Positions 37,025 through 47,312 of a DNA stretch of 64,000 nucleotides are shown here, one piece after another. A program made the translations under genes and the position numbers. Numbering within the stretch: position 1 is the first letter of the stretch; each line of letters opens with the position of its first letter. The stretch spans positions 1 to 64,000 of the forward strand of contig CAXMOM010000065.1 of the NCBI GenBank assembly GCA_964195425.1, written 5' to 3'. Below the pieces are notes generated by a model. The model searched no databases. It was not told the DNA's origin and saw only the letters and a list, made by a program, of their open reading frames with translations. Origin of the DNA: Glaciecola sp964195425 (GTDB lineage: Bacteria > Pseudomonadota > Gammaproteobacteria > Enterobacterales > Alteromonadaceae).

Positions 37025-38114
37025 ATGAACATGACTGATAACTTGAATAGTAAACCAGAACAAAACGTCAATTACATATTTCCAATAAGCACAGATAATG
37101 GCACGGTGAAATCTATGCTTAAAAAAGCCACCCAAGCTTTATTGTTCGGTGCGTTCATGCCGTTAGTTGCATGTAGCGACTCAGAACAGGCCAGTCAAAT
37201 CTACAATGCCTCAGCTGCCAGCGCAGGGCCAAGCAAATCATTAGATATCGACCTTCGATCTACGCCATTCGACAAGCAGGTGTTTTTGGGCCTTATAGTG
37301 CCAGAAGTTAAGGAGGCAGCACCTTGTCCTTTTCTGTCAGATGAAGCCGCTGTGGCAATTGTAAAAACTGACTGGAATCTTAAACGCCGCGAAACCTCAA
37401 ATGAGAAATGCTACTGGTCGAAAAATCTCGGATTTTCTATCAAACTTACGATTGAAGCATTGGCCAAAGCGACACCAGTGAAAGAGCGTGCTTATAATTT
37501 ACCAAGCCCCCCTGTAATGAAAGTTCAACCAGAACCTGGCAACAACGCTATTGTTCTTTACGATACAACCTAGGATTAAGAGCTAGCTTATGCCATGTCA
37601 TTTGAGCAAGAGGGTAAGTTAGTCATGATTTATGTCACCGGAAAGGCAACGGATGCTGAACGCTTATCAACCGCAGCAAAAGAGGTGGCAAATAAACTAC
37701 TGAGCGCACCAATTCTAAACTCTCAAACAGATTACGCTGGCACTTTTGATATGTGCACTACATGGAGTGAATCTGATATAGCAGCAATTATAGGTAGACC
37801 TGTTGAAACCACATTTGCAACCCTCGACTGCAAGTGGGAAACAGGCACAGGGCTAGACTTGAAACAAATTCGTGTGACGATATATTCAGGTAAATCCTAT
37901 CCGTGGGAGAGTGTTCTTGAGCAAGGAGTAAGCGATATTTCTGGCATTGGCGAACGGGGACTACTAGAAAGAAAACGTTTAGAAGCAGCATGCCCATGTA
38001 CTTCTAAACGTTTTATACGATGAGATGTTGGTCACCATTAGCGTCACCGAGACCATTGCTGATCACGAATCCGTGGCCTTGGCCTTGTCGAAAAACATCG
38101 ATAAGCGCTTTTAA
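37025..38114 (+). pseudogene. Broken lipoprotein gene, two-repeat protein
   Basis: A 182-codon frame with a lipoprotein-like segment (AFMPLVACSD) stops with TAG at 37571. A second TAA lies two codons on, in the same frame, and the frame then continues as MSFEQEGKLVMIYVTG to about 38.0 kb. Near there a shift of frame gives a plausible true end, LVTISVTETIADHESVALAL up to a TAA at 38112. Both halves contain a similar unit with paired cysteines (CPFLSDEAAVAIV ... CYW and CTTWSESDIAAII ... CKW), suggesting a duplicated domain of unknown function. Translation of each half as separate proteins is possible but less likely. Confidence 0.6.
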
Positions 38115-38225
38115 TAACAGCAGATACAGAGATTCAAAAAATTATAAAAGATCGGGTACATAGAGATAGTACCTTGTGCTATTGCACAAGCCCTTTAAGG
38201 CATAAATTAACGGGTGCTTTAGGCG

Positions 38226-39449
38226 TTAGTGCAGTATTGGCAGGAATTTAAAATACGTTAGGCAACGCCATATCCACTCAAGTGGACCTTGCGTAAAATA
38301 CGTCAACCAAACATAAGATAAGCCAATCTGAAACATCCAAATGCCAGCAACAATAGGCAGCAGTTCAATTCTTGATAAACTGCCATGCCAACCTAGCCCG
38401 TAGCCATAAAATATCAATCCACATATGAGTGATTGCATAATATAATTTGTTAACGCCATTTGGCCGACAAAGCCTATTTTAGCTTTCACTACCAAGTAGC
38501 GCTTCTGATTGATTAACAAGTTGATAAGACCAACATATCCAAGCGTGATGAAAACAGCACCAATATCTTTAAATATCATTCCATAGCGAAAGTAAGAATC
38601 AATTTGCCAATGTTGCACATAGTTCCATGCCAAATTTGCGCACGTTAGAACACTCCCAAAAGCAATGCCCCAGCAGGCTAACCTTTTGTAAAACATATCA
38701 CTTTTTTGCCCTTGAATAATACCAAGTCTATACAGAACAATACCTAAACACATCATTCCAAATACTTTTAAAAGGCCGCTAATCGCAAGCTGTTCGAGTG
38801 CTATTTCGGCTGCGGTATTGGTTTCAGAGTCGGTAGAGAATTGCTCGCGTGTCGATGACATAGCGCTTTCATAGTCCCCTAGCAATCGTGTGGATTGTTC
38901 TTTAATTTGTGTTTTACTAGGAGAGTATATAGCTTCAAACTCTTGTCGTACCTCAATACCAAGTGTTTGCTTGCTAATGTCATTATGATGAGTGAAATAA
39001 ATTGAAGTGGACAATAGTAACACTGAAATCGTTAGTAAAATTGGCAGTGCTAGCTTTTTAAGTGGGTACAATAGCAAAGCGGCGACTGCGTAAAGCATTA
39101 ACACATCGCCTTCCCACAAAAACCAAGCATGTAAAAAGCCGAACACAAGTAACCAGAAGGTTTTTATGTAATGAGTAACTGCGGGTTTTTTGCCTTTTGC
39201 AGTAATTTTATCTGACAACAGCACTAAACTTGCGCCAAATAGCAAAGTGAATAAGCCCATAAATTTTTGATCAGCAAAAATATAGAAAACGCTAAATACG
39301 GTGTGATCGAGCCAACTTGCGTTTGGCATCGCGCTTGGGTTGAGATAAGCTGCAAATGGCATTGCAAACACAACCATATTCATTGTGGGAAGGCCAAGTA
39401 AGGCGATGCCTCTGAGTATATCTATGTTTTGCAAACGCTCGTTTGGCAT
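38226..39449 (-). CDS. DUF418 family membrane protein
   Basis: The 407-residue protein starts RLQNIDILRGIALLGLPTMN, the standard opening of DUF418 proteins, has about nine to ten spans, and ends with a conserved GPLEWIWRCLTY. DUF418 proteins are uncharacterised but often resemble acyltransferase-3-like membrane proteins and lie near surface-glycan genes. It lies 22 bases after the asparagine-synthase-like gene in the same direction and probably belongs to its operon. A loop of about 80 hydrophilic residues interrupts the middle. Confidence 0.85.
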   Translation of the reverse strand: MPNERLQNIDILRGIALLGLPTMNMVVFAMPFAAYLNPSAMPNASWLDHTVFSVFYIFADQKFMGLFTLLFGASLVLLSDKITAKGKKPAVTHYIKTFWLLVFGFLHAWFLWEGDVLMLYAVAALLLYPLKKLALPILLTISVLLLSTSIYFTHHNDISKQTLGIEVRQEFEAIYSPSKTQIKEQSTRLLGDYESAMSSTREQFSTDSETNTAAEIALEQLAISGLLKVFGMMCLGIVLYRLGIIQGQKSDMFYKRLACWGIAFGSVLTCANLAWNYVQHWQIDSYFRYGMIFKDIGAVFITLGYVGLINLLINQKRYLVVKAKIGFVGQMALTNYIMQSLICGLIFYGYGLGWHGSLSRIELLPIVAGIWMFQIGLSYVWLTYFTQGPLEWIWRCLTYFKFLPILH

Positions 39450-39471
39450 AGCATTTATCCTTTAGGGCATA

Positions 39472-41388
39472 TTAACTCATGTTAAACTTTTCTTGCATAA
39501 TAATCACGCTGGCTATTCTTTGCAGGCCGGCTTCTATTCCAATACGCTTATCGTTTGGACAATCTAACAAGTTATTTAAAGCTGAAGCAGCTTTGTGCAT
39601 GTCGTAGATGGGTTGTTCTTTTGCGGCCTTCGATGAGAAAGTGTCATGATAGAACGCTAGCATCGGATCTTTTTTATCACGAACGGGTGGTGTGGTAAAT
39701 GGATGTTTTTGCCGGTTGTAGACTTCCGGTAATAAAACATCTTTGGCTGCTTCACGTAATACATGTTTTTCGCGGATTCCTTTTACTTTCATATCGACGG
39801 GCACGCGGGCCGCAACTTCTGCTACCTTGTGGTCAAGAAATGGAACTCTGCCTTCAATAGAGTGCGCCATTTCCATTCTGTCCCCAAGGTAGTTCAAAAT
39901 AAAATTAGGTAACAGTGTTTTTGAGTAGATGTATAGGGCCTGATTTAAGCGGTCGCGACCTATTACACGTTGAGCAAGAGGCAAGCGGTCAAGGTTAGAC
40001 ACCAAAGGATGGTGTCCCTGCATTTTCATTCGCACATCGTCTGACCAAAATTTAGCTACGCCATTTCTCATGGCGAGTCCTACATTCAGGCTGGCAGGCG
40101 CCCAACCTAGTCGACTCTGAATAGCCAGCATTTCATCGTTGTCAATCTGTTTTGGCATAATTATAGATCGGGTGGCTTCATTGGCTCCGAACATTTCATC
40201 GATATAGGCAGACTTTTCAGCATCACTTAACGCTGGGTTGTTATTTACCGCGTCTGCTCGAAAGAAAGGATAGCCTCCTAACATTTCGTCGGCTCCTTCG
40301 CCGGTAAACACGACTTTAATACCCGCTTTTTGCACGGCCTGACTAAGTAAATATTTTGCTACGCCATGGCCATTAAACATTTGTGTTTCACTGTGCCAAA
40401 TAGCATCGCTATAAGAGTCGGCTATGTCTTGCCCGGTAATAGGGATTGGATGATACGACGCGCCAACATGTTTGGCTGTTGCCTCGGCAATTGCAGATTC
40501 ATCATATAGTGGATTTTCGAAGGTTAGTGTAAATGCGCGAATAGGTTTGTCCATGCATTGTTGGGCTAAGCCCAAAACAGCACATGAGTCGATACCGCCA
40601 CTTAAATAAGAGGCCACTTCAACGTCGGCAACTAATCTTTGTTTAACTGAGTCTTGCAGTGCGTCGCGGAATTCTTCTACAACTTCGGCTTCGCTACGCA
40701 CGTCTTCTTTCATTTGCGCAGCGGTGGGGAACTCCCAGTCCCAATAGGAAAATATTCGTACAATGCCATCTTTGGCAATCGCGTAACTGCCCTGGGGGAC
40801 CGAATAGACGCCTTCAAATTCAGTAATTTCATGCGACCGACCAAGACCGTCAGTAGCACCTTCAATATTCCATTTAGCTGGCACGCCAAGAGCTAACAAG
40901 GCTTTTATTTCTGAAGCAAAAAACACATTGCCGTTTACAACAGCATAATACAAAGGCTTAACGCCAAAATGGTCGCGGATCGCGATCATTATTTGCTCAC
41001 GCTCATCGGCGATAATAACGGCAAACTCACCACGCAATTCAGAAGCAACTTGCATACCGCGTTCATGATACAAATGCAGTGCAATTTCACTGTCGCTGTC
41101 AGTGGCAAATTGATAACCGCTTACACTAAGTTTATTGCGGATGCTTTGATAGCCGTAGAACTCTCCGTTTACCACTGAATGAATAGCGCCATCTGGGCTA
41201 CTCATAGGCTGAACGCCATTGTCTAGGCCAATGATTGATAATCGTGTGTGGCCAAGTGTCCAGCGTCCGTCACGGGATGTCCAACTGTCGGCGCCGTCGG
41301 GTCCTCTATGATGTAACGAAGCTAAAGCGCCTTCTATTTGGTTGGGTGTAACACCGCTTTTTGTCATCGCTGCAAATATTCCACACAT
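39472..41388 (-). CDS. asnB: Glutamine-dependent asparagine-synthase-like amidotransferase
   Basis: The 638-residue protein has an N-terminal class II glutamine amidotransferase domain with catalytic Cys2 (MCGIFAAM), LHHRGPDGAD and VNGEFYG, and a C-terminal ATP-pyrophosphatase domain with SYLSGGIDSCAVLG. It would make asparagine, or amidate another carboxylate. Start at 41388 is required for the N-terminal cysteine; a longer frame to 41433 would bury it. It is about 85 residues longer than E. coli AsnB, and lies between a glycosyltransferase and a DUF418 gene, so a role in modifying a surface glycan is possible. The symbol reflects family only. Confidence 0.85.
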   Translation of the reverse strand: MCGIFAAMTKSGVTPNQIEGALASLHHRGPDGADSWTSRDGRWTLGHTRLSIIGLDNGVQPMSSPDGAIHSVVNGEFYGYQSIRNKLSVSGYQFATDSDSEIALHLYHERGMQVASELRGEFAVIIADEREQIMIAIRDHFGVKPLYYAVVNGNVFFASEIKALLALGVPAKWNIEGATDGLGRSHEITEFEGVYSVPQGSYAIAKDGIVRIFSYWDWEFPTAAQMKEDVRSEAEVVEEFRDALQDSVKQRLVADVEVASYLSGGIDSCAVLGLAQQCMDKPIRAFTLTFENPLYDESAIAEATAKHVGASYHPIPITGQDIADSYSDAIWHSETQMFNGHGVAKYLLSQAVQKAGIKVVFTGEGADEMLGGYPFFRADAVNNNPALSDAEKSAYIDEMFGANEATRSIIMPKQIDNDEMLAIQSRLGWAPASLNVGLAMRNGVAKFWSDDVRMKMQGHHPLVSNLDRLPLAQRVIGRDRLNQALYIYSKTLLPNFILNYLGDRMEMAHSIEGRVPFLDHKVAEVAARVPVDMKVKGIREKHVLREAAKDVLLPEVYNRQKHPFTTPPVRDKKDPMLAFYHDTFSSKAAKEQPIYDMHKAASALNNLLDCPNDKRIGIEAGLQRIASVIIMQEKFNMS

Positions 41389-41466
41389 GCTTATTTTCCA
41401 TTCCTTGTTTTTGACATTGATTGGCAAACGCACCGTTGAGAGGTGCTGTGATGCATTTTTATACAG

Positions 41467-42372
41467 TTACTTTTGACTCAAACGGATTTTACTGCGCATC
41501 TTAGATATCTTAGAATCTTCAGTATAGCGACCTTTAGTGACATGGTGAATATGAAAAACACCTTCGATGTGTTTAGGCTTACCGTTGGTGCCTAATAGCC
41601 ATCGAAAAGCCGTATCTTCATAGCATTTTCGCCAGCGGTCAGATTCAGTTTGAAACATAAATAGTCTTTCACAATATCCGATAGCTCGAGCAACGTCACC
41701 ATGAACAATTTGAAATGGGCCTCGGGCCTTGTTCCGATTTTTATCGCGTTTATACAAGCTGAATTGCTCAGCTTGTATATCAATCACTCTAGTCTTGGCG
41801 TCTTTGACCAACATGGGGTCGTTGTCCTCTAGCATTTCGGTGACTCTTTCTTCTTCGGGGAAGAACAACAAACCTTTTTCACCTTGTAAACTATCGGCGA
41901 GTGAATCTAAGCAGTTTTCATGAAAAATGATGTCGCAATCTGTAAACCAGACCCATTCAGCAATTGTTGAACGTGCCGCCATGTTACGACCAATACCTCG
42001 CCTGAATAGCTTGCCTTTAGGCAGCGCTTGAAAGTTCCAAGTAACATTCGGGACAACTATTTGACCAAAGAAGTCTAATGCCGCTTTAGTTTCAGTATCC
42101 TCTTGCGCATAAAAAACCGTGGCGGTTAAATGAAGTTTTGTGGGTGGATAATTAACAAATGAGCTTAATTGATAAGTGAGCATGTTGGCATAACCCCAAC
42201 AATGACTAACAACCTCCAAATTGAACATACCATCTACTGCTTTGCGTTCGGATTCTGGCGGTATTTTATCGCGTAATAGTGATTGTGGTAAAATGCGTCC
42301 AAATACTAAGCGATAAGCTTGAATGGCAAAGCGATTAAACCTACTTTCGGGGTATGTTTTTGTTATTTTCAT
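41467..42372 (-). CDS. Glycosyltransferase, GT-A fold
   Basis: The 301-residue cytosolic protein has a GT2-like pattern: an N-terminal nucleotide-sugar region (FNLEVVSHCWGYANML), RRGIGRNMAARSTIAEWVWF and the metal-binding DCD (FTDCDIIF), then a C-terminal acceptor part with EDTAFRWLL. Donor and acceptor are unknown. It is the first gene of a leftward set with the amidotransferase 78 bases downstream. No polymerase or flippase is nearby. Confidence 0.75.
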   Translation of the reverse strand: MKITKTYPESRFNRFAIQAYRLVFGRILPQSLLRDKIPPESERKAVDGMFNLEVVSHCWGYANMLTYQLSSFVNYPPTKLHLTATVFYAQEDTETKAALDFFGQIVVPNVTWNFQALPKGKLFRRGIGRNMAARSTIAEWVWFTDCDIIFHENCLDSLADSLQGEKGLLFFPEEERVTEMLEDNDPMLVKDAKTRVIDIQAEQFSLYKRDKNRNKARGPFQIVHGDVARAIGYCERLFMFQTESDRWRKCYEDTAFRWLLGTNGKPKHIEGVFHIHHVTKGRYTEDSKISKMRSKIRLSQK

Positions 42373-42783
42373 TATTGATATTTTTATGGACTATATTGTC
42401 ATTTATTTAATGATAACACAATGTTAACAAGGTGCATTAAGGTCTATGATTTTTGTGTCGTTTTATCAAATAAGTACCGCCTTGCTTAAATGAATATTTA
42501 GAATATATTGACACTAGCTAAAATTAGCAGGTATGGCAGACTTGTCGTATAGGCAATCGTTTACAGTGTTTGTCTTATTTCTAGATAACAATATATGAAA
42601 ACTGTAATGCAACATTCTATCATCGAGTATTAATTGGAATGGTCGAATAACCGATAGTTATCCAACCTTTTTTTGCCTAAGATAAGTATTTGACTTAGAT
42701 ACTTAGAGGATGCGCCTGCCGACTAAACAGATCATAGTTTTTAAGCAAGTTTTTCGTGATAGATAACGCAGATGTTGAATTAA
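42373..42783. other. Intergenic region, nothing recognised
   Basis: About 410 bases lying upstream of the glycosyltransferase gene and downstream of the FKBP gene, both leftward. It should hold the promoter of the three-gene set; no hairpin or clear motif stood out. Confidence 0.45.
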
Positions 42784-43254
42784 CTACTTTATTTCTAAAA
42801 GTTCTACCTCGAAAATAAGCATAGAGCCGGGCATTATTTTTCCAGAAGCTCTATCGCCGTAGCCTAATTCAGATGGAATGAAAAATTTAAATTTATCACC
42901 AACAACCATCAATTGAACACCCTCAGTCCAGCCACTTATCACCTGATTTAAGGGGAAACTTATGGATTGGCCTCGGTCTACTGAGCTATCAAATACAGTA
43001 CCGTCTATTAATGAGCCGTGGTAATGGACTTCTACAGTTGAACTGGCGCTTGGATGAGTATTTCCTTCACCTTTTTGTAATATTTGATATTGCAAACCAG
43101 AAACTGTCTCTTCGATATCTTCGTTCGCTTTGTTTGTGGCTAAAAAATCTTTTCCTATCGCAATATTTTCAAGCGCTACATTTTTATTGTTTGAGTATCT
43201 AGTGTAGAAGAATACGGCGAGTCCAATTATTACAGCTAAAAAAACATATTTCAT
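42784..43254 (-). CDS. FKBP-type peptidyl-prolyl isomerase, membrane-anchored
   Basis: The 156-residue protein has an uncleaved-looking N-terminal span (KYVFLAVIIGLAVFFYTRY) and a C-terminal FKBP domain: VEVHYHGSLIDGTVFDSS, ISFPLNQVISGWTEGVQLM, and IPSELGYGDR. It would isomerise prolyl bonds in the periplasm while tethered to the inner membrane. The family's long dimerisation domain is absent. Confidence 0.88.
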   Translation of the reverse strand: MKYVFLAVIIGLAVFFYTRYSNNKNVALENIAIGKDFLATNKANEDIEETVSGLQYQILQKGEGNTHPSASSTVEVHYHGSLIDGTVFDSSVDRGQSISFPLNQVISGWTEGVQLMVVGDKFKFFIPSELGYGDRASGKIMPGSMLIFEVELLEIK

Positions 43255-43556
43255 AAATCGTCCTGTTAATGTATCAAGCTGTGTATTCTAACACTCGATT
43301 CTTTCGGTGATAAATCTAAATTGAATTTTTTGTTTTTGTAAGGAGCATAAGCAAAGTGCTTCTTTTTATTTATCTCAATATTATCTACTTGCGATATGGG
43401 GGTTAATCACTAATCTATTGGTAGATGCTGCCTTGTTAAATCACTCGACGCATTTAAAAATAAAGCTGCATACGATTGCAACTGTTCTAACATCTCACTA
43501 AGGGTTACTCTATAAATCATGTATTAGTCATCATTACTTTATAGAAGGGCTTAGCT
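43255..43556. other. Intergenic region upstream of the amylase
   Basis: About 300 bases with no gene; it presumably holds the promoters of the FKBP gene and of the amylase locus. Confidence 0.4.
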
Positions 43557-43699
43557 TTGGTTCAAGCACATCTTTTTCAAGCTGCAAAATTTATCTTATG
43601 CACGGGTGTATTCGCCACTAGCTTAGTTGCGCTATCAACATGTAGCCAGGTCTATTAATCTAAGTCGGTACAAAAGTTAGCACAAGAAGAGGCGCCGCA
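43557..43699 (+). pseudogene. Detached lipoprotein signal peptide of the amylase
   Basis: A TTG preceded by GAAGGG opens a 33-codon frame encoding a typical lipoprotein leader: basic start, hydrophobic core FILCTGVFATSLVALS and a Cys near residue 28, ended by TAA at 43656. The same frame then runs on (KSVQKLAQEEAPQ) to a TGA at 43701 that overlaps the amylase ATG in another frame. I infer it is the former N-terminus of the amylase, separated by a nonsense codon and a frameshift. Confidence 0.55.
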
Positions 43700-45535
43700 A
43701 TGAATATCTTATCACCAGTAAAAGCTATGCATTACGCGCAAGGTGATGGCAAGCCGGTAATTTATCAAGTATTTACCCGCTTGTTTGGAAATACCAATAC
43801 TACCAATAAACCCTGGGGCACTATTGAAGAGAATGGCGTTGGTAAATTTGCTGACTTTACCGACGATGCACTAGTAGGTATTAAAGAATTAGGTACTTCA
43901 TATATATGGTATACAGGCGTGCCTCATCACGCTGTTATTAATGATTACTCTGAGTTGGGAATTTCATTAGACGACCCAGATGTTGTTAAGGGGCGTGCTG
44001 GTTCACCTTATGCAGTTAAAGATTATTACGATGTTAATCCAGATTTAGCGGTAAATCCTGAAAATCGTTTAGCAGAATTTGAGGCACTAATAGCGCGTAC
44101 TCATAAGCACGATATGAAAGTGATTATTGATATTGTGCCTAATCATGTTGCGCGTCATTACGAGTCTATTAATTTACCCAAAGAACAAAGTGATTTTGGG
44201 GCTAAAGACAATACAAATCTAGAATATGCCAAGCATAACAACTTTTATTATATTGAAGGGCATTCATTTAAGGTGCCCGATGCAGAAAACGGGTATCAGC
44301 CACTAGGTGGAGAATACCATCCACTAGCAGACGGCCAATTTACTGAAATGCCCGCTAAGTGGACGGGGAATGGTTCGCGCGCCTTTAAACCAAGTGCCAA
44401 CGATTGGTACGAAACGATAAAGGTGAATTATGGCGTTAAACCTGACGGTAGCTATGATTTTCCAAGGTTGTCACAAGAGTATTCAACACTTCCTACTAAC
44501 GAACACCATACGTTTTGGAAGCAGCAGTTAGACCTACCAGATTCTTGGTACAAATTTGAAGCTATTGTGCATTATTGGTTAGAAAAAGGCGTAGACGGTT
44601 TTCGTTATGATATGGCTGAAATGGTGCCTGTGGAGTTTTGGTCATTCTTAAACTCATCTATAAAAGCAAAGTTTCCTGATGCCTTATTGTTAGCTGAAGT
44701 GTATCAGCCCAATTTATATCGTGATTATTTACACCTAGGCAAAATGGACTACTTGTACGACAAAGTTGAGTTTTATGATGCACTAAAATTAGTCATGCAG
44801 AACAAAGGCCCAAGCTCGCCGCTTGAAGATATTCAAAGCAATTTGGCTGATATTGAACCACATATGCTGCACTTTTTAGAAAACCACGATGAGCAACGTA
44901 TCGCCAGCCCTGACTTTGCTGGCAATGCTCAAAAAGGAAAACCAGCCATGGTGGTGTCTGCGCTTATCAGTCGTTCGCCCACTATGCTGTATTTTGGTCA
45001 AGATGTAGGTGAAGATGGCAGCGAAGAAACTGGCTTTGGTGACCCAAGCCGTACTAGTATTTTTGACTATGCTGGGGTGCCTGCGCATCAGCAGTGGATG
45101 AACAATGGCGCTTTTGACAGCGGTGAGTTAAGCGATGCCCAAAGTGCATTGCGTCATTATTATATCGATATTATGAATATTTCTGCCTATCATCCAACAA
45201 TGTTAGGTGAATATCACAGCCTTCATTCATACAATATAAAACAAGCTGGCAAATATTCGGAAAAGCAGTTCAGCTTTGTGCGTTATAACAAGAAAGTCGC
45301 GTTAATTGTGTTGGCTAATTTTAGTGACGCACCAGTTATGACGAAGCTTTCTGTGCCATTAGCATTAATCAATAAGTGGGAACTTTCAACCGGTAAATAC
45401 GTGCTTACCGATTTACTAAGCGGCATTGTTAGTGAAATAATAATTGAAGGCCAATCTGCTTATATAGAACTTATGTTGGAGACGAATGAGTCATCAATAC
45501 TAGAGCTGAAGCTTGGAAATGGTCAACAAGAATGA
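43700..45535 (+). CDS. GH13 alpha-amylase lacking an export signal
   Basis: The 611-residue protein has all GH13 regions: DIVPNH (region I), GFRYDMAEM with the nucleophile Asp (II), LLAEVY with the acid/base Glu (III) and FLENHDEQR (IV), plus a C-terminal beta domain. It starts with GKPVIYQVFTRLFGN after 17 residues and has no signal peptide. The ATG is preceded by AAGAGG at a workable distance. Relatives in Alteromonadales are usually exported, and a disconnected leader lies just upstream, so the product may now be trapped in the cytoplasm. Its stop overlaps the start of the GH31 remnant (ATGA). Confidence 0.85.
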   Translation: MNILSPVKAMHYAQGDGKPVIYQVFTRLFGNTNTTNKPWGTIEENGVGKFADFTDDALVGIKELGTSYIWYTGVPHHAVINDYSELGISLDDPDVVKGRAGSPYAVKDYYDVNPDLAVNPENRLAEFEALIARTHKHDMKVIIDIVPNHVARHYESINLPKEQSDFGAKDNTNLEYAKHNNFYYIEGHSFKVPDAENGYQPLGGEYHPLADGQFTEMPAKWTGNGSRAFKPSANDWYETIKVNYGVKPDGSYDFPRLSQEYSTLPTNEHHTFWKQQLDLPDSWYKFEAIVHYWLEKGVDGFRYDMAEMVPVEFWSFLNSSIKAKFPDALLLAEVYQPNLYRDYLHLGKMDYLYDKVEFYDALKLVMQNKGPSSPLEDIQSNLADIEPHMLHFLENHDEQRIASPDFAGNAQKGKPAMVVSALISRSPTMLYFGQDVGEDGSEETGFGDPSRTSIFDYAGVPAHQQWMNNGAFDSGELSDAQSALRHYYIDIMNISAYHPTMLGEYHSLHSYNIKQAGKYSEKQFSFVRYNKKVALIVLANFSDAPVMTKLSVPLALINKWELSTGKYVLTDLLSGIVSEIIIEGQSAYIELMLETNESSILELKLGNGQQE

Positions 45536-47275
45536 ATATAAAGCCCAGGTCGCTGTTTACTATTTTTCCGGCTAATAAAAGAATGAAATTGAAGGGTATT
45601 CAAAGACCCCTTATTTCACTAGTTCTGATTCTATTTTCAACTAGTCAGGCTTTTGCCGAAAGGACTTTTGTTGAAGCAACATTAAATGACAATCGTCTAG
45701 AGATTATCTTAAGCGATACAAAACTTACCATTACCCCAATCAATAAAGGCACAGTAGAAGTCTTTTACCAGCCTGAAGGCTTTGAATCTGAAACTCAGTT
45801 GCCTTCTTTCGCGCTCCCTGAAGCTCACAGTGTTTATACGCAAAGTGAATTGGTTTCAACGGCAACAGGTTATAGGTTCATTCTCCCCGATGTGACGGTA
45901 ACAGTCACTGCTTCGCCTTTTACACTGTCGTTTTCAAATGAAACGGGTTTGTTAGCCAGCGAAGAGATAGGCATGTTTGCAAATGCGACCATGAGAGGTT
46001 TTCGTTTTGAATTGGCTGAAAATGAAGCCTTTTTAGGCGGTGGGCAACGCGTCTTAGGTATGAATAGGCGCGGATACAGGATGCCACTTTACAACCGTGC
46101 CCACTATGGCTACACCACTGAATCTAATCAAATGTATTATTCGTTGCCCGCCGTAATGTCCAGCAAAGCTTATGTGATTGCCTTTGATAATAGCGCCAAT
46201 AGGTTTTTAGATATTGGCCATACTGAAAAAGATATTTTGCAATTTGAAGCAGACGCTGGCCGCACGGCTTACATATTCAGCGCCAGTAAAATTATTATGA
46301 ATTGATTGAAAACTTTGTGAGTGCAACGGATAAACAGCCTTTGCCACCGCGCTGGGCCCTTGGGAATTATGCATCTCGATTTGGTTATAAATCGCAGTAG
46401 GTAAAACTGGCCTTACAAATGAGCATGTTTGGCCTTGCCTATATTCATTCCGATTTGGGTGGTTTTGCAGGAGGCGAAACCTTCGACCCAGAGTTATACA
46501 CCCGGTGGTTGCAATACGGTGCATTTCAGCCTGTTTATAGACCTCATGCACAAGACCACATTGCGCCAGAACCTGTCTTTCATGATCATACAACACAAAA
46601 CATTACTCGTGAATACATCAAATTGCGGTATCGCTTATTGTCTTACAACTATAGTTTGAGCATAAATAACTCATTAACGGATATACCTATGATGCGGCCA
46701 TTTTTATGGACTATCCAAGTCAATCAATTAGTCGAACCGATGCTTATTTATGGGGTGATGCATTTTTGGTAGCACCGGAAGTTGAACAAGGTCAAATCCA
46801 AAAAGAAGTAGTGTTGCCAAAGGGTGTATGGTTTGACTACTGGCAAAACACTCGCATTGAATGCGGCGTAAAGCATATAATTAATACACCTCTCGATACC
46901 TTACCTGTACTAGTGAAGTGGGCGCATTTATTCCAAGTGTTGCAGATATGCGCAATACAAAAGCGTATTCAAGCCAATCGTTACGAGTAGATTTTTATGC
47001 AGATTTTAGTGTTGAAAGCGCGTTTTATACAATGTATGAAGATGATGGCAAAGATCCAAACAGCATTAGTAATGAACAGTTACAAGAGCTCAGTTTTAGC
47101 AGTATCCATAAGCTTATAGATGGTTATGAAGTGCTCGAACTTGTTGCCAGGGTGAGGGGGGATTACAAAGGGGCGCCTAAAAGACGGTCTATAATAATGG
47201 CGATAAATGGTCTAAAATACACCCTAAAGAGGTTTATGTAGATCGAAGATGCGTATTACCAAGCGCAAACTAAGC
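45532..47275 (+). pseudogene. GH31 alpha-glucosidase remnant, catalytic core deleted
   Basis: The N-terminal 258 codons encode a signal peptide (LISLVLILFSTSQAFA) and the GH31 N-terminal beta domain (GGGQRVLGMNRRGYRMPLYN). A frameshift and a TAG near 46.40 kb follow FVSATDKQPLPPRWALG and NYASRFGYKSQ; the sequence then jumps to SDLGGFAGGETFDPELYTRW, so the segment with the WxDMNE-type nucleophile is missing. Later pieces (DAYLWGDAFLVAPEVEQGQ, FIPSVADMRN, YTMYEDDGKDP) are in shifting frames. It was probably coupled to the amylase through the ATGA overlap. The right boundary is approximate. Confidence 0.88.
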
Positions 47276-47312
47276 GCCTGTTAATAAACGGTATATTACG
47301 AAAATCTTACTA

